From positions 93,856,500-93,920,499 of the forward strand of contig NC_090034.1 in NCBI RefSeq assembly GCF_037176765.1: a stretch of 64,000 nucleotides of DNA, written 5' to 3'. The notes beneath the pieces were generated by a model. That model had not been told where the DNA came from. It saw only the letters and a program-made list of their open reading frames with translations, and searched no databases. Shown here piece by piece: positions 22,720 to 35,600 of the stretch. The DNA comes from Anolis sagrei (Eukaryota > Chordata > Lepidosauria > Squamata > Anolidae). Numbering within the stretch: the stretch's first letter is position 1; each line of letters begins with the position of its first letter. A program made the translations under genes and the position numbers.

Positions 22720-23413
22720 TGTTGGAGCATGTAAGAAATCAGTTTGTTGTTGTTGTTTATTCGATCAGTGACTTCCGACTCTTCGTGACGTCATGGACCA
22801 GCCCGCGCCAGAGTTCCCTGTCGGCCATCACCTCCCCCAACTCCTTCAACGTCAAGCCAGTCACTTCAAGGATACTATCCATCCATCTTGCCCTTGGTCG
22901 GCCCCTCTTCCTTTTTCCTTCCTTTTCCCCCAGCATCATTGTCTTCTCTAAGCTTTCCTGTCTTCTCATTATGTGGCAAAAGTACTTCAACTTTGTCTCT
23001 AATCAGTTAGTATGTGTGTATCAACTGTAAAATAAAATGCATGAATCTGATTGGTTAAGCTATGCCAACTGAGCCTGGGACTTTTGGATACAGTTACATA
23101 TTTAGGCTTGAGCTATGCAGGTGCTTGCTGAGAAGCAGAAAGAAGTAGACAGAGAGACAGAGTTTGGAGTGTGCTCTCACTTAATGAGCAGCTGAAAGGA
23201 GTTTTTCTACATGAACAAAGAAAGACAATTTTAAATCTCTCATAAAAAGACATTATGTGAGTTTATAAGACTGATCACATGATTGTACATATGTTCTGAA
23301 TTACAAAGAGTAAACTGCTTGTTCTTTATTGTTCATCTGCATGGCATATTTTCTTTCTCTGGCAAGGCAGTATGTGAGTTGATCAAACTATACATGATTT
23401 TCAGTTCGTCACA
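22720..23413. mobile_element. Solo LTR (retrovirus-like fossil) containing a BovB
   Basis: It begins TGTTGGAGCATGTAAG and ends CAGTTCGTCACA (TG...CA), flanked by TAGTT on both sides (22715-22719, 23414-23418), a 5-bp target duplication. Without the BovB it is about 430 bp. No internal genes remain. It is younger than the SPIN-like element and older than the BovB. Confidence 0.65.
22745..23000 (-). mobile_element. BovB 3' end nested in the solo LTR
   Basis: The antisense of the BovB 3' end, from TTGTTGTTGTTGTTTATTCG to the KYFCHIM-like segment. AATCAGTT is duplicated at 22737-22744 and 23001-23008. Confidence 0.9.
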
Positions 23414-23859
23414 TAGTTCACCCAATACCATGGGTTTGGTGGGCCAGTGATAATCTTGAATTTTGGAGGTGTAGTTCATCTACATCCAGAGAGTACTATG
23501 GATTCAAATAAAGATGGATCTGGACCAAACTGGGCACAAATACTCCCTATGTCCAAATGTGAACACTGGTGGAGTTTGGGGAAAATAGACCCTGACATTT
23601 GGGAGTTGTAGTTGTTGGGATTCATAGTTCTCTTACAGTCAAAGAGCATTCTGAACTCCACAAACGATGGAACTGGACCAAACTTGGCACACAGAACCTC
23701 CATGACCAACAGAAAATACTGTGTTTTCAGATGATCTTTGGTGACCCTTTTGACACCCCCTTTTGACCCCCCCCCCCAAGGGTCCCGAACCCCAGGTTGA
23801 GAAACATGTCTCTATACTAAAAAGACGGTCACCATGCTTTCCCATCTCAATGTGATGAT

Positions 23860-24064
23860 TATACTTCTCTATCCCTCCACAAGGCAAGAGATAAAACGGA
23901 TACATGATAGAAATGGAAACACTCTTGGTTTGGAAAAACTGCTTCTTCTGGAGGAAAGAGCCAGAGGCACAAAGGTTGCAAGGAATTGGTGGGGCCTTTT
24001 TCTTTTAGTAGAGGGACACAAAAGGGTGTTTGGGAGGCAGAGGATCCAGAGAGAGAAGCTCAAG
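23860..24064 (+). other. Possible 5' UTR exon of gene A
   Basis: A strong donor (AGCTCAAG|GTGAGTGTTTGG) lies at 24064/24065 after a purine-rich stretch free of repeats, and the exon carrying the gene A ATG has an acceptor upstream of it. The start and the link are inferred. Confidence 0.3.
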
Positions 24065-24800
24065 GTGAGTGTTTGGGTGCTGGTCTTTTATCCTTCCGTC
24101 TTTTGTTTTGGATTTGTTGATTGTGGCTTTAGTAGCTTTACTTCCTCTCTGGTCCTAGTAGGCCCCATTTTTGCAAAGAGCCTTGTTTGGCCTATGCACC
24201 CACCCCATATACCTAGGAGAAAAAGGGGTCCTGCCCCCTCCAAAAGTCAAATTCTGTTGCACAAATGTATTTTCGCCTTCCTCTTTCCCAAATTGTGGAA
24301 GCTTAAAACTGGAGCATTTCGAAAGATAGGTTAGGTGTCAAAATAAAATACGAAAAGGTAGACATGCAAAGCTAGCAAAGAATATGCCCCCCCCCCCCCA
24401 GACATGAATGGTTTTTGATGTTGTCCTCTCTATTTGCATGGAAATTAGGTGAATGAAGGAATATTGCATTGGTAGCAGAATTCTTATTGGGGGGACGCAT
24501 TGGTCATTTTGTCCCTTCCTCTGCCATACGGTCGGACCTCCGTGTGCACGGATTCTGGATTTAACATGCTCATCCGTGGCTTAAAAATAATGTGCAATGA
24601 ATAAATAAAATACCAAAAGCATGCCTTGATTGTATACAAAAGACACCATTTTACTACATCCTTTTATATAGACTCTCAGTTATCTGGAATTCGGAGCAAC
24701 TGGTACTTTCAAGCAACTAGGGAAAAATAATCAAAGAAATTATACTTTAAATAAACATTGAAATAAAACCGCAAAGTCGTCTTTATAATAAAACTGTTTG
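24065..24800. other. Nothing recognised before the AT-rich array
   Basis: Unique-looking sequence with a C-run at about 24391. No exon seen. Confidence 0.35.
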
Positions 24801-24805
24801 CCATT

Positions 24806-25855
24806 AAGTAATAATAATACAATATAATAATTGTATATTATATATTACATGTAATATTGCTAATAATATTGCAGTATAGTGCTATAATACAATATAGTAA
24901 TATATAATACTAATATGGTGCTATGTTAATAATTATATTGTACGTACATGTAATATTGATCATAATATTGTAAAACAATATAATACCAATAATAATACAA
25001 TATAATAATATAATAATTATATATTATATACTAATAATATTGCAATATAGTGCTATAGTACAAAATAATATTGTAGTACAATATAATACGAATAATAATA
25101 CAATATAAAATAATTATATATTATATATTACATGTAATATTACTAATAATATTGCAATATAGTGCTATAGTACAATATAGTAATATTATAGTACAATATA
25201 ATACCAATAACAATACAATATAATAATATAATAATTATATATTATATATTTCAGGTAATATTACTAATAATATTGCAGCATAGTGGTATAGTACAATATA
25301 ATAATATATAATACTAATATGGTGCTATGTGAATAATTATAATATGTTGTATGTACATATAATGTTGATCATAATATTATAGTACAATATAATACCAATA
25401 ATACAATATAATACAATTGTTATATATTATATATTACATGTAATATTACTAATAATATGGCAATATAGTGCTATAGTACAATATAGTAATATTGCAATAC
25501 AATATAATAACAATAATAATACAATATAATATAATAATTATATATTATATATTACATGTAATATTAGTAATAATATTGCAGTATAGTGGTATAGTACAGT
25601 ATAGTAATATATAATTCTAGTGTAGTGCTATGTTAATACTTATAATATGTTGTATGTACATATAATATTGATCATAATATTAATAATAATACCAATAATA
25701 CAATATAATAATATAATAATGATATATTATATATTACATGTAATATTACTAATAATATTGCAATATAGTGCTATAGTACAATATAGTAATATTGTAGTAC
25801 AATATAATACCAATAATAATACAATATAATATAATAATGATATGTTAAATATTAA
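24806..25855. repeat. AT-rich tandem array
   Basis: Irregular tandem units built from AATAATATTGCAATATAGTG, AGTACAATATAATACCAATA and TTATATATTACATGTAATAT. The last recurs at spacings from about 120 to 280 bp, and a longer variant with TGTACATATAATATTGATCA appears three times. Nearly pure A/T with little else. Confidence 0.85.
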
Positions 25856-25886
25856 GACTTTGCAACATGCCTGCCCTTCACCTTTT

Positions 25887-26261
25887 GTTGCTGTTCATTC
25901 ATTCAGTCATTTCTGACTCTTCGTGACTTCATGGACGAGTGCACAGCAGAGCTCCCTGTTGCCCGTCACCACCCCCAGCTCCTTCAAGGTCAATCCAGTC
26001 ACTTCCATGATGCCATCCATCCATCTTGCCTTTGGTTGGCCCCTCTTCCTTTCTCCTTCCATTTTCCCCAGCATCATTGTCTTCTCTAAACTTTCCTTTC
26101 TTCTCATGATGTGGCCAAAGTACTGTACTTCATCTTTGCCTCTACTATTCTTCCCTCCAATGAGCAGGCTTTATTTCTTGAAGTATGGACTGGTTGGATC
26201 TTCTCGCTGTCCAAGGCACTCTCAGAACTTTCCTCTAGCACCACAGTTCAAAAGCATCTAT
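25887..26261 (-). mobile_element. BovB 3' end
   Basis: The antisense of the BovB C-terminal region and tail. CTTCACCTTTT is duplicated at 25876-25886 and 26262-26272. Confidence 0.9.
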
Positions 26262-26274
26262 CTTCACCTTTTAC

Positions 26275-27000
26275 AGATGAATTTATTTATTTGTTTGTTT
26301 ACAGTATTTATGTACTGCTTTTCTCACCCTTGTGGGGGACTCAAAGCAGTTTACACAGAAATAATGGCAAAATTCAATGCCTTTCATACATAAACCAAAT
26401 CACAAATCAACACCATATAATTAAGCATAAAATCAATAGGATAATGCATCATAAGAGTAGATAAAAGGTCATTTAAAACATGAATAAAAGAATTAAAACG
26501 CCTAATAAAAACATTTAAATCACATGATCCAAGCATTCCAAATGTCAATTACACACATTCTGTATTTGCTTCTTGTACTGCGTTACTTTACTAGTAAAAA
26601 GCTTAGTTCCATAACCAAGCTTTTGGCCAGAAGGGAGGGCGCTGATCTAATCTCACTGGGGAAAGAATTCCAGAGCCAAGGAGCCACCACTGAGAAGGGC
26701 CTGTCTCTCGTTCCCACAAACTGCACTTGTGAAGCTGGTGGGACCGAGAGCAGGGTCTCCCCAGAAGCACTTAATCTCCTTGATGGTTCATAGAGGGAGA
26801 TCCGATTGGGCAGGTAAGCTGGGCTGGAACTTTATAGGCTAAAGCCAGCACTTTGAATTGTGCTGGGTAGCAGACTGGCAGCCAGTGGAGCAGGCATAAC
26901 AGGGGGGGTTGTATTCTCTCTGGTGAGAAACCTGGCTGCTGCCCGTTGGATGTTAGGAAACATGTGGACCAAGTTCCATCAGTATGTTAGGATGTAAAGG
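26275..27000 (-). repeat. L2-clade LINE 3' half
   Basis: The antisense begins with the TATTTATTTG...CTTTTCTCACC tail at 26284 and continues into the L2 C-terminal coding block near 26640-26800 (GTNERQALLSVVAP-like on the minus strand) and beyond to about 27000. Confidence 0.75.
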
Positions 27001-27392
27001 CTAGCAGAGAGAGGCTGGAATGGAAAAGGACAAGTTTCTACTCTTCTCTTGCCTTCTGCTGACTTAATGAATGTCAATTTTTTTAATGGATGTCAAATTT
27101 CAGTCTTTACAGCCATTGATGTAAGCTGAGGACGAGGAGGAAACAGAAAGGATGAGAGAGAGAGAAACTGGGTCATTTTTTTAAAAAAATGGGAAATGTG
27201 GATGGCAGATTATTAGTTACTTGGCATATAGTTCTTGCGACTTGATGTTGTATACATGTTATTGCTTCTAAACCTCCTGAAATAGGGTAGATTACTTGGA
27301 ATAAAAAGTAAAATTTGTAAATTAAGACCATGCATTTCCTACTAGGTGATATAACAATTATTTTAATTCAGCTTCTATACATATTTCTGCAG
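27001..27392. other. Nothing recognised before the gene A start exon
   Basis: No repeat named. It ends in the acceptor CATATTTCTGCAG at 27380-27392. Confidence 0.35.
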
Positions 27393-27499
27393 GTACCACA
27401 GGCTACAAAATCCAAAGAGTTAATTTTCACACTGTGTTTTTCCCATCATTATGGAAGCTCAACTTCAACTTTTCCTCTTTGCCATACTTTTAACATCAG
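27393..27499 (+). CDS. Gene A exon 1 (signal peptide)
   Basis: ATG 27451 opens MEAQLQLFLFAILLTS. The donor TCAG|GTAAGG is at 27499/27500, phase 1. A splice acceptor at 27392 makes 27393-27450 5' UTR. Confidence 0.8.
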
Positions 27500-30400
27500 G
27501 TAAGGCATACTATTGGAATCTCTCCATTCGGCACTGGTGTTGGGGTAAAATTATTCCATTAGGTGATCAGTTGCAGCATTCACACTTCCTTCAAACAGAC
27601 AAGAGTTCTTTCTCCCACCCTGGACATCATTCCACAGATATATAAACCCGACTTGCCTTGTTTCCAACAGATCTCACAACCTCTGAGGATGCCTGCCATA
27701 GATGTGGGTGAAACATCAGGAGAGAATGCTTCTGGAACATGCCATACAGCCTGGAAAACTCACAGCAACCCTTTTTTTAAAAAAAAAAAAATTCTGAGTT
27801 GAGTTAATTGACTTTAAACTTTTTCACGAACACTCAGTTTGCAGCAACTGAAATAAGTTGAGGACAAAGGGGGAAAGTAGTAGTAGTAAGAGGAAACTAG
27901 GGCATCTTTAAAGTGGGGAGATTACAGGCGTAATCAGGACTGTACCTGTCAAACTTGGGAGAGTAGGACCTCTTGCTTAACACAAATAATATATTTTGGA
28001 AGTAACACAGAGATTCAGTAAGGAGTGTGCTGAAAAATGGTAACAAAAGGATCAAAGTTAGTATCGACACATCAGACAGGATATTATAGGATGATAAAAT
28101 AGAAATCTACCACATACACCAGGGGTCCTCAAACTAAGGCCCGGGGCCGGATATGGCCCTCCAAGGTCATTTACCTGGCCCTTGCTCAGGGTCTGAAACA
28201 ACTTGAAAGCACACAACAACAATCCTATCTCATCAGCCAAAAGCAAGCCAACACTTTCCATTGAAAGACTAATAAGTTTATATTTGTTAAAATTGTTCTA
28301 CACTTTAATTATTGTATTGTTTTAATGTGTTTTTTGCACTAAAAATAAGATATGTGCAGTGTGCATAGGAATTCATTCCTGTTTTTTTCCAGTTTTAATC
28401 CGGCCCTCCAACAGTTTGAGGGACCTTGACCTGGCCCTCTGCTTAAAACATTTGTGGACCCCTGACATACACCTAATGGACCTTTTCCTCATTGTTCCAG
28501 GCACCTCTTTGAAGTGTGAGGAATGCAGTGGAAAGAACACATGTACAGGGAATAGGACGGTTTGTGCTGCAGACGAAGATGCCTGTGCCGCCATTGTGAT
28601 GGAAAGCGTAGATGGTAAGTTCGAGGGCTCATAAACCAGTCCATATGACTGAATAGAATCATATAGTTGGGAGTAATCTCAAAGGCCGCCTAGTCCAACC
28701 CCAATCTACCATACAAAGGACAAACAATCAAAGCACTCCTGAAAGATGGCTGTCCAACCACTGTTTAAAAACATCAAGAAAAGTGGACTCCACCACAATC
28801 CTAGGCAGCATATTCCATTGTCAGACAACACTTACCACTAGTCAAGGACCAGAAATTTGTCCCATTTGTTTCGTTCATGTTTCCATTTCGTTCAGTCTAT
28901 TAGAAAGGCCCTCCTGAAACGAAAATGCAATTGATATGAAAGGCAGGCAGGCCTGCCTGTCAGATGGATTGTGTGGGACCTGGCAGGGCCTGCAGATGAG
29001 CACCAAGTAAGGAGGTTACTACAAAGGCTTTATAGTGTGGCCATAGCAATATCGACAAACACACACATAGGAATGCAATCAAAGGATTTCTTGCAACCCC
29101 CAATTGGGCTGCAAAGCTTTTATCGTTTTTGGCAGTAAACTGAATACACAGTCTCATTGGTTTCCAAAGACAAATCATTTCATTGGTCTAGGCTAGCTCA
29201 TTGGTTGTTTATGATTTTGTTTGACATAATAGCACGCATGCTCATTAGTTGTTTATGATTTTGATTGACATAATAGCACACACGCGACTCTAACAATGGC
29301 AGTAAATTGAATACACAGTCTCAATGGTTTCCAAAGACAAATAATTTCATTGGTCTAGGCTAGCTCATTGGTTGTTTATGATTTTGTTTAACATAATAGC
29401 ACACATACTCATTGGTTGTTTATGATTTTGATTGATATAATAGCACACACGGGACCCTAACAATGGCTGTAAATTGAATACACAGTCTCATTGGTTTCCA
29501 AAGACAAATCATTTCATTGGTCTAGGCTAGCTCATTGGTTGTTTATGATTTTGATTGACATAATAGCACACACGCGACCCTAACAATGACACAACTATAG
29601 CACAGCTATAATCTGTTGCTCTCTGACCATGACTGTCTTGATGAATCAATCCTATCTGTTATTCTGTTTCAAACTGGGAAACTTGGGAGTTCTAGCTAAC
29701 CACCGGCCAGGCAGTTTTGTCCGGATGTACTGTTATCCTTGAATAGTAACTTCCTGTCTGCAGCAACGTTTTCTCAAACAATCAGTATTTTCTGTAAACA
29801 AAGGCCTATTGCAGAAACAGGCCAATATGGCAGTAAATCAGGACATATGGGCATTGGGAACACCTCTGAAAATTCCCCTTTTAAAACTCCGTCTCCTTCA
29901 GTGAAAGCCCAAAGCCTGCACCCATAGGCCCAGGTGCTTTAGGCCTACAGGTGCAGGCTTTGGTCCTATACACCCGGGCCTTGCAGGGCCTGCAGCTGAG
30001 CGCCGAGTAAGGAACGCTCCTTACTCGGTGCTTGGCTGCAGACCCTGCCAGGCCTGGGCATGTAGGCCGAGAATCAGGCACCCGTAGGCCCAAAGTATCC
30101 GGGCCTATGGGTGTAGGCTTTTGGCCTATGTGCCTGAGCCTATCGGAGCCTGTATTCAAGCACCAAGTAAAGAGTGCTCCTTACTTGGCACGCAGTTGCA
30201 GACCCTGCCAAGCCTGGGCATGTAGGCTGAGAAGCCTGCACCCGTAGGCCCAAAGTACCGGGCCTATGGGTGCAGGCTTTGGGCCTACGTGCCCGAGCCT
30301 TGCAGAGCCTGTATCCGAGCACCAAGTGAGGAGCGCTTCTTACTCGGCACTCAGTTGCAGGCCCAAGCCTGGCAGAGCCTGTATCTGAGCACCAAATAAG

Positions 30401-32602
30401 GAGCGCTCCTTACTGAGTGTTTCGCTGCAGGCCCTGCCAGGCCTGGGCATATAGGCTGAGAAGCCTGCACCTGTAGGCCCAAAGCAGCCGGGTCTACTGA
30501 TGCAACGTTTGGTCCTACACGCCCGAGCCTGGCAGAGCCTGTAGCCAAGCACCAAGTAAGGAGTGCTCCTTACTGAGTGCTTTGCTGCAGGCCCTACCAG
30601 GCCTGGGCATATAGGCTGAGAAGCCTGCACCCGTAGGCTGAAAGCACCTGGGCCTACGGATGCAGGGTTTGGACCAACGTGCCCGAGCCTGGCAGGGCCT
30701 GTAGCCAAGCACCAGGTAAGGAGTGCTCCTTACTTGGTACTCAGCTGTAGGCCCTGCTAAGTCCAGGTATGTAGGCCCAAAGCCTGCACCTCTAGGTCCA
30801 GGTGCTTTGGGCCTATGGGTGAAGCCCCCCCTCCCAAAGTAAACAAAAATAAAATGAAAGAACCTCTTGAAAATGGTTCTGGGCCCCCATGGAAAGCTGA
30901 ACACAAAACGGATCAAGGTAAGTGAATGCATAAGAATAGTTACCATCAGAAAGTTCTTCCTAATGTTTAAGTATAATCTTTTTTCCCCCTACTGTTTGAA
31001 TGAAATGCTATATGTCATAGTCTCCAGGGCTGCAGAAAATAAGCTTGCCCCTTCCTCAATGTGACATCCTTTTAGATATTTGCACCTGGCTGTCATGTCC
31101 ATTCTCAACGTGCTTTGCTCCAAGCTAAATATCCCCAGGTCACTAAGCAACTCTTCATAGGACTTGGTTTATTATTATTATTATTTGCACTTGTTAACCG
31201 CCACTCTCAGCCCGAGGGCGACTCGTGGCGGTGTACAGAACATAGAAAGACAACAATTTACAATAGATCAAGACCATAACACGACATCTTACTAATACAA
31301 CAACTAATTAAACTAAAAATCCGCTTCGTCTAGTTTGGGTCATAATCAATCTCATAGTCATAGTCCATTCCGGTGGTCATTCCAAAATCATAGCACTTAG
31401 TTGAAGGCCTTTTCGAAGAGCCAGGTTTTCAGGCCCTTGCGGAAGGCCATGAGGGAAGGCGCCTGTCTGATTTCAGCAGGGAGGGAGTTCCATAGCCGGG
31501 GGGCCACCACCGAGAAGGCCCGCTCTCTCGTCCCCGCCAGGCGTGCCTGTGAGGCAGGCGGGACCGAGAGAAGGGCCTCCCCAGATGATCTCAAGGTACT
31601 CGTGGGCTCGTAGGCCGAGATGCGGTTAGCAAGGTATTTTGGGCCGGAACCGTTTCCACTACTATGTTTGTGTTCATCTGCACCTGATCAACCTGGATCG
31701 TGTCCATCATATCACACAGCTTCTACATATATTCTGTTTCTCTTTTTTCAACAGGAGATTCCATCGTATTTAAGAAGTGCGCATCCTCTATGATTTGCCA
31801 CACTGGACTTATACATGTGAAAGTCGATAAAGGAAATTTCCTCAAGGACAATATTTCCTGCTGCTTGGTAGATGGCTGTAACCCAGACATTACTAGCCGT
31901 ATGCATGCATTTTATTCTTATTGTCTGTTCTGACTATCTGCCATCATCAGCAACTGGTGGCCTGAATCCTATTGTTAGTCCCACCTAGAATAGGTCTATT
32001 GAAAAAAAAAAGGGATTTACTTGTGTGTTATTTATTTATTTATCGTGTCAGGAGCAAGCCAAACAGTTGTATTGCATTTTTAACAAACAAACAAACAAAA
32101 CACAGAGTTTGCAAGCTTGGTAGTTGACAACTTGTGTGTTGTCCCATTAAATAAACCGCAGTGGCATAAAAACGCTGCTTGGGAGATGCTTCCAGTAGAT
32201 TGTTTTCAGGACATATGGGCATTGGGAATACCTCTGAAAATTCTCCTTTTAAAACTACGTCTCCTTCAATGTAGGCCCAAAGCATGCACCCATAGGCCCA
32301 GATGCTTTGGGTCTACAGGTGCAGGCTTTGGGTCTTTACACCCGGGCCTTGCAGGACCTGCAGGTGAGCATAACAAAAGGTGTTTATTTTAAAGTTTTTG
32401 TATTACTGCAAGAAGGGGTATATGACTACCACTCATCACAGGAACAGTATTGTGACAAATGTGTGATAATGTCCTAAAAATGTATGAGCTTTTACTAAAG
32501 CTTTAAGGTTGTCTGGCATGTAGTATCTCTAATCACCTCTAGGTGGCGGTGTTGTTTAAGGTGGGATGAGAACTTTTTAGTTTTTGGTGGTGATGTTTCA
32601 GC

Positions 32603-32659
<57 letters not shown>

Positions 32660-35600
32660 CTTTATTTATACCCCGCTACCATCTCCCCAAGGGACTCTGT
32701 GCGGCTTACATGAGGCCGAGCCCATAGAACAACAATAATAAAAGCAATAACAAAACATCAATACAAAACAATCAAAATAAATCTCATAAACAAAAAATAA
32801 ACAATAAATAGTAACAGTAACAACAAGCATTTAAGAACCTATGGCTGGGCCAAATGTCTCAGAACAGATTGAGGGCCCCTGTGCCAGCAGGACTGACAGC
32901 TTGGAGGTTCAATTTTTTTAAATTAACTATTTACAACATTTGTATCCCGCCCATATCAGCCCAAAGGCGACTCAGGGAAGCATACTAGTCGGCAACAATT
33001 AGATGCCATATATAAAAATACATACATCGGTAAAAAGCAAAAAATATCACAATACATTTTAAAACCATAAAAGCAATGAATAATAAAAATTATAAAAACT
33101 ATGTCTTCTTGTTCAAATCTGGGGAGAGCATGGATGAGCTCCCTCTGTCAGCTCTAGCTCCCCTGAGGAGGCATGAGAGAAGCCTCCCACAAGGATGTTA
33201 AAAAATCAAAACATTTGGGAGTCCCCTGGGCGACCTCCTTGCAGACGGCCAATTCTCTTACACCAGAAGCGACTTGCATTTTCTCAAGTCGCTCCTGACA
33301 CCAAAAACAAAACACACAGCCATAAAACCCAGAATATCATGGCAGATAATCTGCAATATCCACTTTGAACTGGATTATCTTAGTCCACACTGCCATATAA
33401 TGCAGTTCAATGTGGATTTTCTACAGCTGTGTGGAAGGGGCCTGAGTTTCCCTTAGCCAGAATTCCAGAAGCATTTGGGATTTTTCCAAATTTTGGAATG
33501 CCTGCATTTGCCTAAGTGTGTGTGTAATATATATTACACTTCAGCTGCTTCCAGCCGTGACCATAAAGTCTGAAGACTTTTTCCAGAATGCCTTCTTTAT
33601 TTCTTTCACCTGCTTTCTCATGATTTTTATCTTGGTAACCCATGTGCTTGTGTAGCATGCTGAGAAGTAACTGGCGAAGCAAGCTTATCTTGGCATTCCT
33701 TTTTTTTCTGTTTTGCTGTCAACACTTGTTCAGCGAGGGATTCCAGAGGCTGCTTTTGTTTAGCTATCCTGTTGGATGCAGAATTTCAAGCTAGAGTTGA
33801 ATGCTGATGTTTCCCTGCTTTTTAAAAAGATGTATTGGTTTAATCCAGTAGTTCTCAACCTCTGTTTCCACAGATGTTTTTGAGCTTCAACTCCCAGAAA
33901 TCCTAACAGCTGGTAAACTGGCTGGGATTTCTGGGAGCTGTAGGTCAAAGCACCTGGGAACCCACAGGTTGAGAATCACTGCTTTAATCCAACACCAACA
34001 GTTCCTGTTCTCCAGCCTCCCTTGTTTCCTTATCCATCCTGTTACCAATGCTGGTAAAAAAAATCCAGCTGGACAAGGGATATTGTGTAAATAAAGGGGT
34101 GGGAGAGGAGCCAAGGACAGGGAAGGCATAAAAAGACTTTGTAAAAAGGAGCTTCGCAGCCAGAAGCTTTTTTAACCTGTTTCGGAGGCTACACAATGAG
34201 CTGTCATTTATTGATTTATTTACAGTATTTATATTCCACCCTTCTTACCCCACAGGGGACTCAGGGCGGATTACAGTGCACATATACATGGCAAACATTC
34301 AGTGCCGTAAACACTCAAAATATATAGACAAATACAGAGGCAATTTAAGCTTCATGAGGGTATTTCGAATTCCGGCCACCGAGGGAGCTCTCGCTTCATG
34401 ATCCACTTGTGGCACTGAATCCTTGATAGAGTACTTTCTCATTCTTTCGCCCACTGCTGGAGATTTTTATGGCGTTATAAATTAGTTAAATCAGCCTCCC
34501 CGCATAAGCAGTATCTAAATTTCCTACTTGACAGATGCAACTATCTTTCGGGCTGCAAAGATCAACAGCAAGCTAGACAAATGGTTGGGAGCTTACTCCG
34601 ACCTGGGCTGGCTTCAAACTCATTACCTTTCGGTCACTGGTGATTTAATGCAGCTGACTACTAGCCAACTGCGCCACAACCCTGTTTTCTCATGTAACAC
34701 CCAACACCTCCACCCTACCTTGAAGTCAGCTCTGAAACTCTGGCAGGGGAATTTCCAATGCCTTTTATTGATGTTAGAAGGGAGGAAACCACAAAGCATC
34801 TGTCATGACTCCAGAACTTCATCTGTACCCTCCTTGGTGAGTAAGCAGGTGGATTGACACATCACCCTGGAATGTCTGTTTTGAGAGTCCTTCAATTGCA
34901 CCTTCATTTAGCAATTACTAAACCAATGGGACACTTTATTGAAAGTCTGGCCAAATAATAATCGAAAATGTCTTTCAAATTCAATTATAGTCTCTTGATG
35001 TTATCAGTTGAAAGGTTTCATACATTTTCTCGTGGCTTTGATTTATTCTGAGGTCTACCACACATTCCTTTTTTGCGAAATAAACCTCATTCACTTTCTT
35101 GGCAGATAGCATAAGTGCTGAAACTCATAATATAATTGTGGAGTTTGACAAATTAACCTTTCCATCCCTAATTCATAGTCATAGAGTTGGAGGAGACCTC
35201 GTGGGCCATCCAGTCCAACCCCCTGCCAAGAAGCAGAACAATTGTGTTAAAAGCACCCGCAACAGATGGCCATCCAGCCTCTGTTTAAAAGCCTCCATAG
35301 AAGGAGCCTCCACCACACTTTGGTGTAGAGAGTTCCACTGCTGAACAGCTCTCACAGTTTTTCCTAATGTTCAGGTAGAATCTCCTTTCCTGTAGTTTGA
35401 AGCCATTGCTCCGCATCCTAGTCTCCAGGACAGCAGAAAACAAAGTTGCTCCCTCCTCTCTATTACTTCCTCTCACATATTTATACATGGCTATCATGTC
35501 TCCTTTCAGTTTTCTCTTCTGCAGGCTAAACATGCCCAGCTCTTTAAGCCGCTCCTCATAGGGCTTGTTCTCCAGACCCTTGATCCTTTGAGTCGGCCTC

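Larger units (their letters stand above)
22302..23808 (+). mobile_element. SPIN-like hAT element with two nested insertions
   Basis: It begins CAGTGATTCTCAATCTTCCT and continues with the SPIN 5' stretch (GTGACCCCTTAATACAGTTC, CATGTTGTAGTGACCCCCAA). It ends CCCCAGGTTGAGAAACATG. The middle holds the same module found in the Helitrons (22540-22715 and 23420-23720). A solo LTR (22720-23413) sits in it. The target duplication is not clean. Confidence 0.75.

Noticed and set aside
23834-24334. 166-aa frame as a gene
   Set aside because: A strong donor lies at 24064 in the middle of it and no protein features are visible; I kept only a possible 5' UTR exon.
24806-25855. CRISPR-like regular array
   Set aside because: The genome is vertebrate; units are AT-rich, irregular and without unique spacers.
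28359-28634. Start of gene A exon 2 at an upstream ATG (28359)
   Set aside because: That frame begins inside the hAT element; the real exon starts at the acceptor at 28500/28501.
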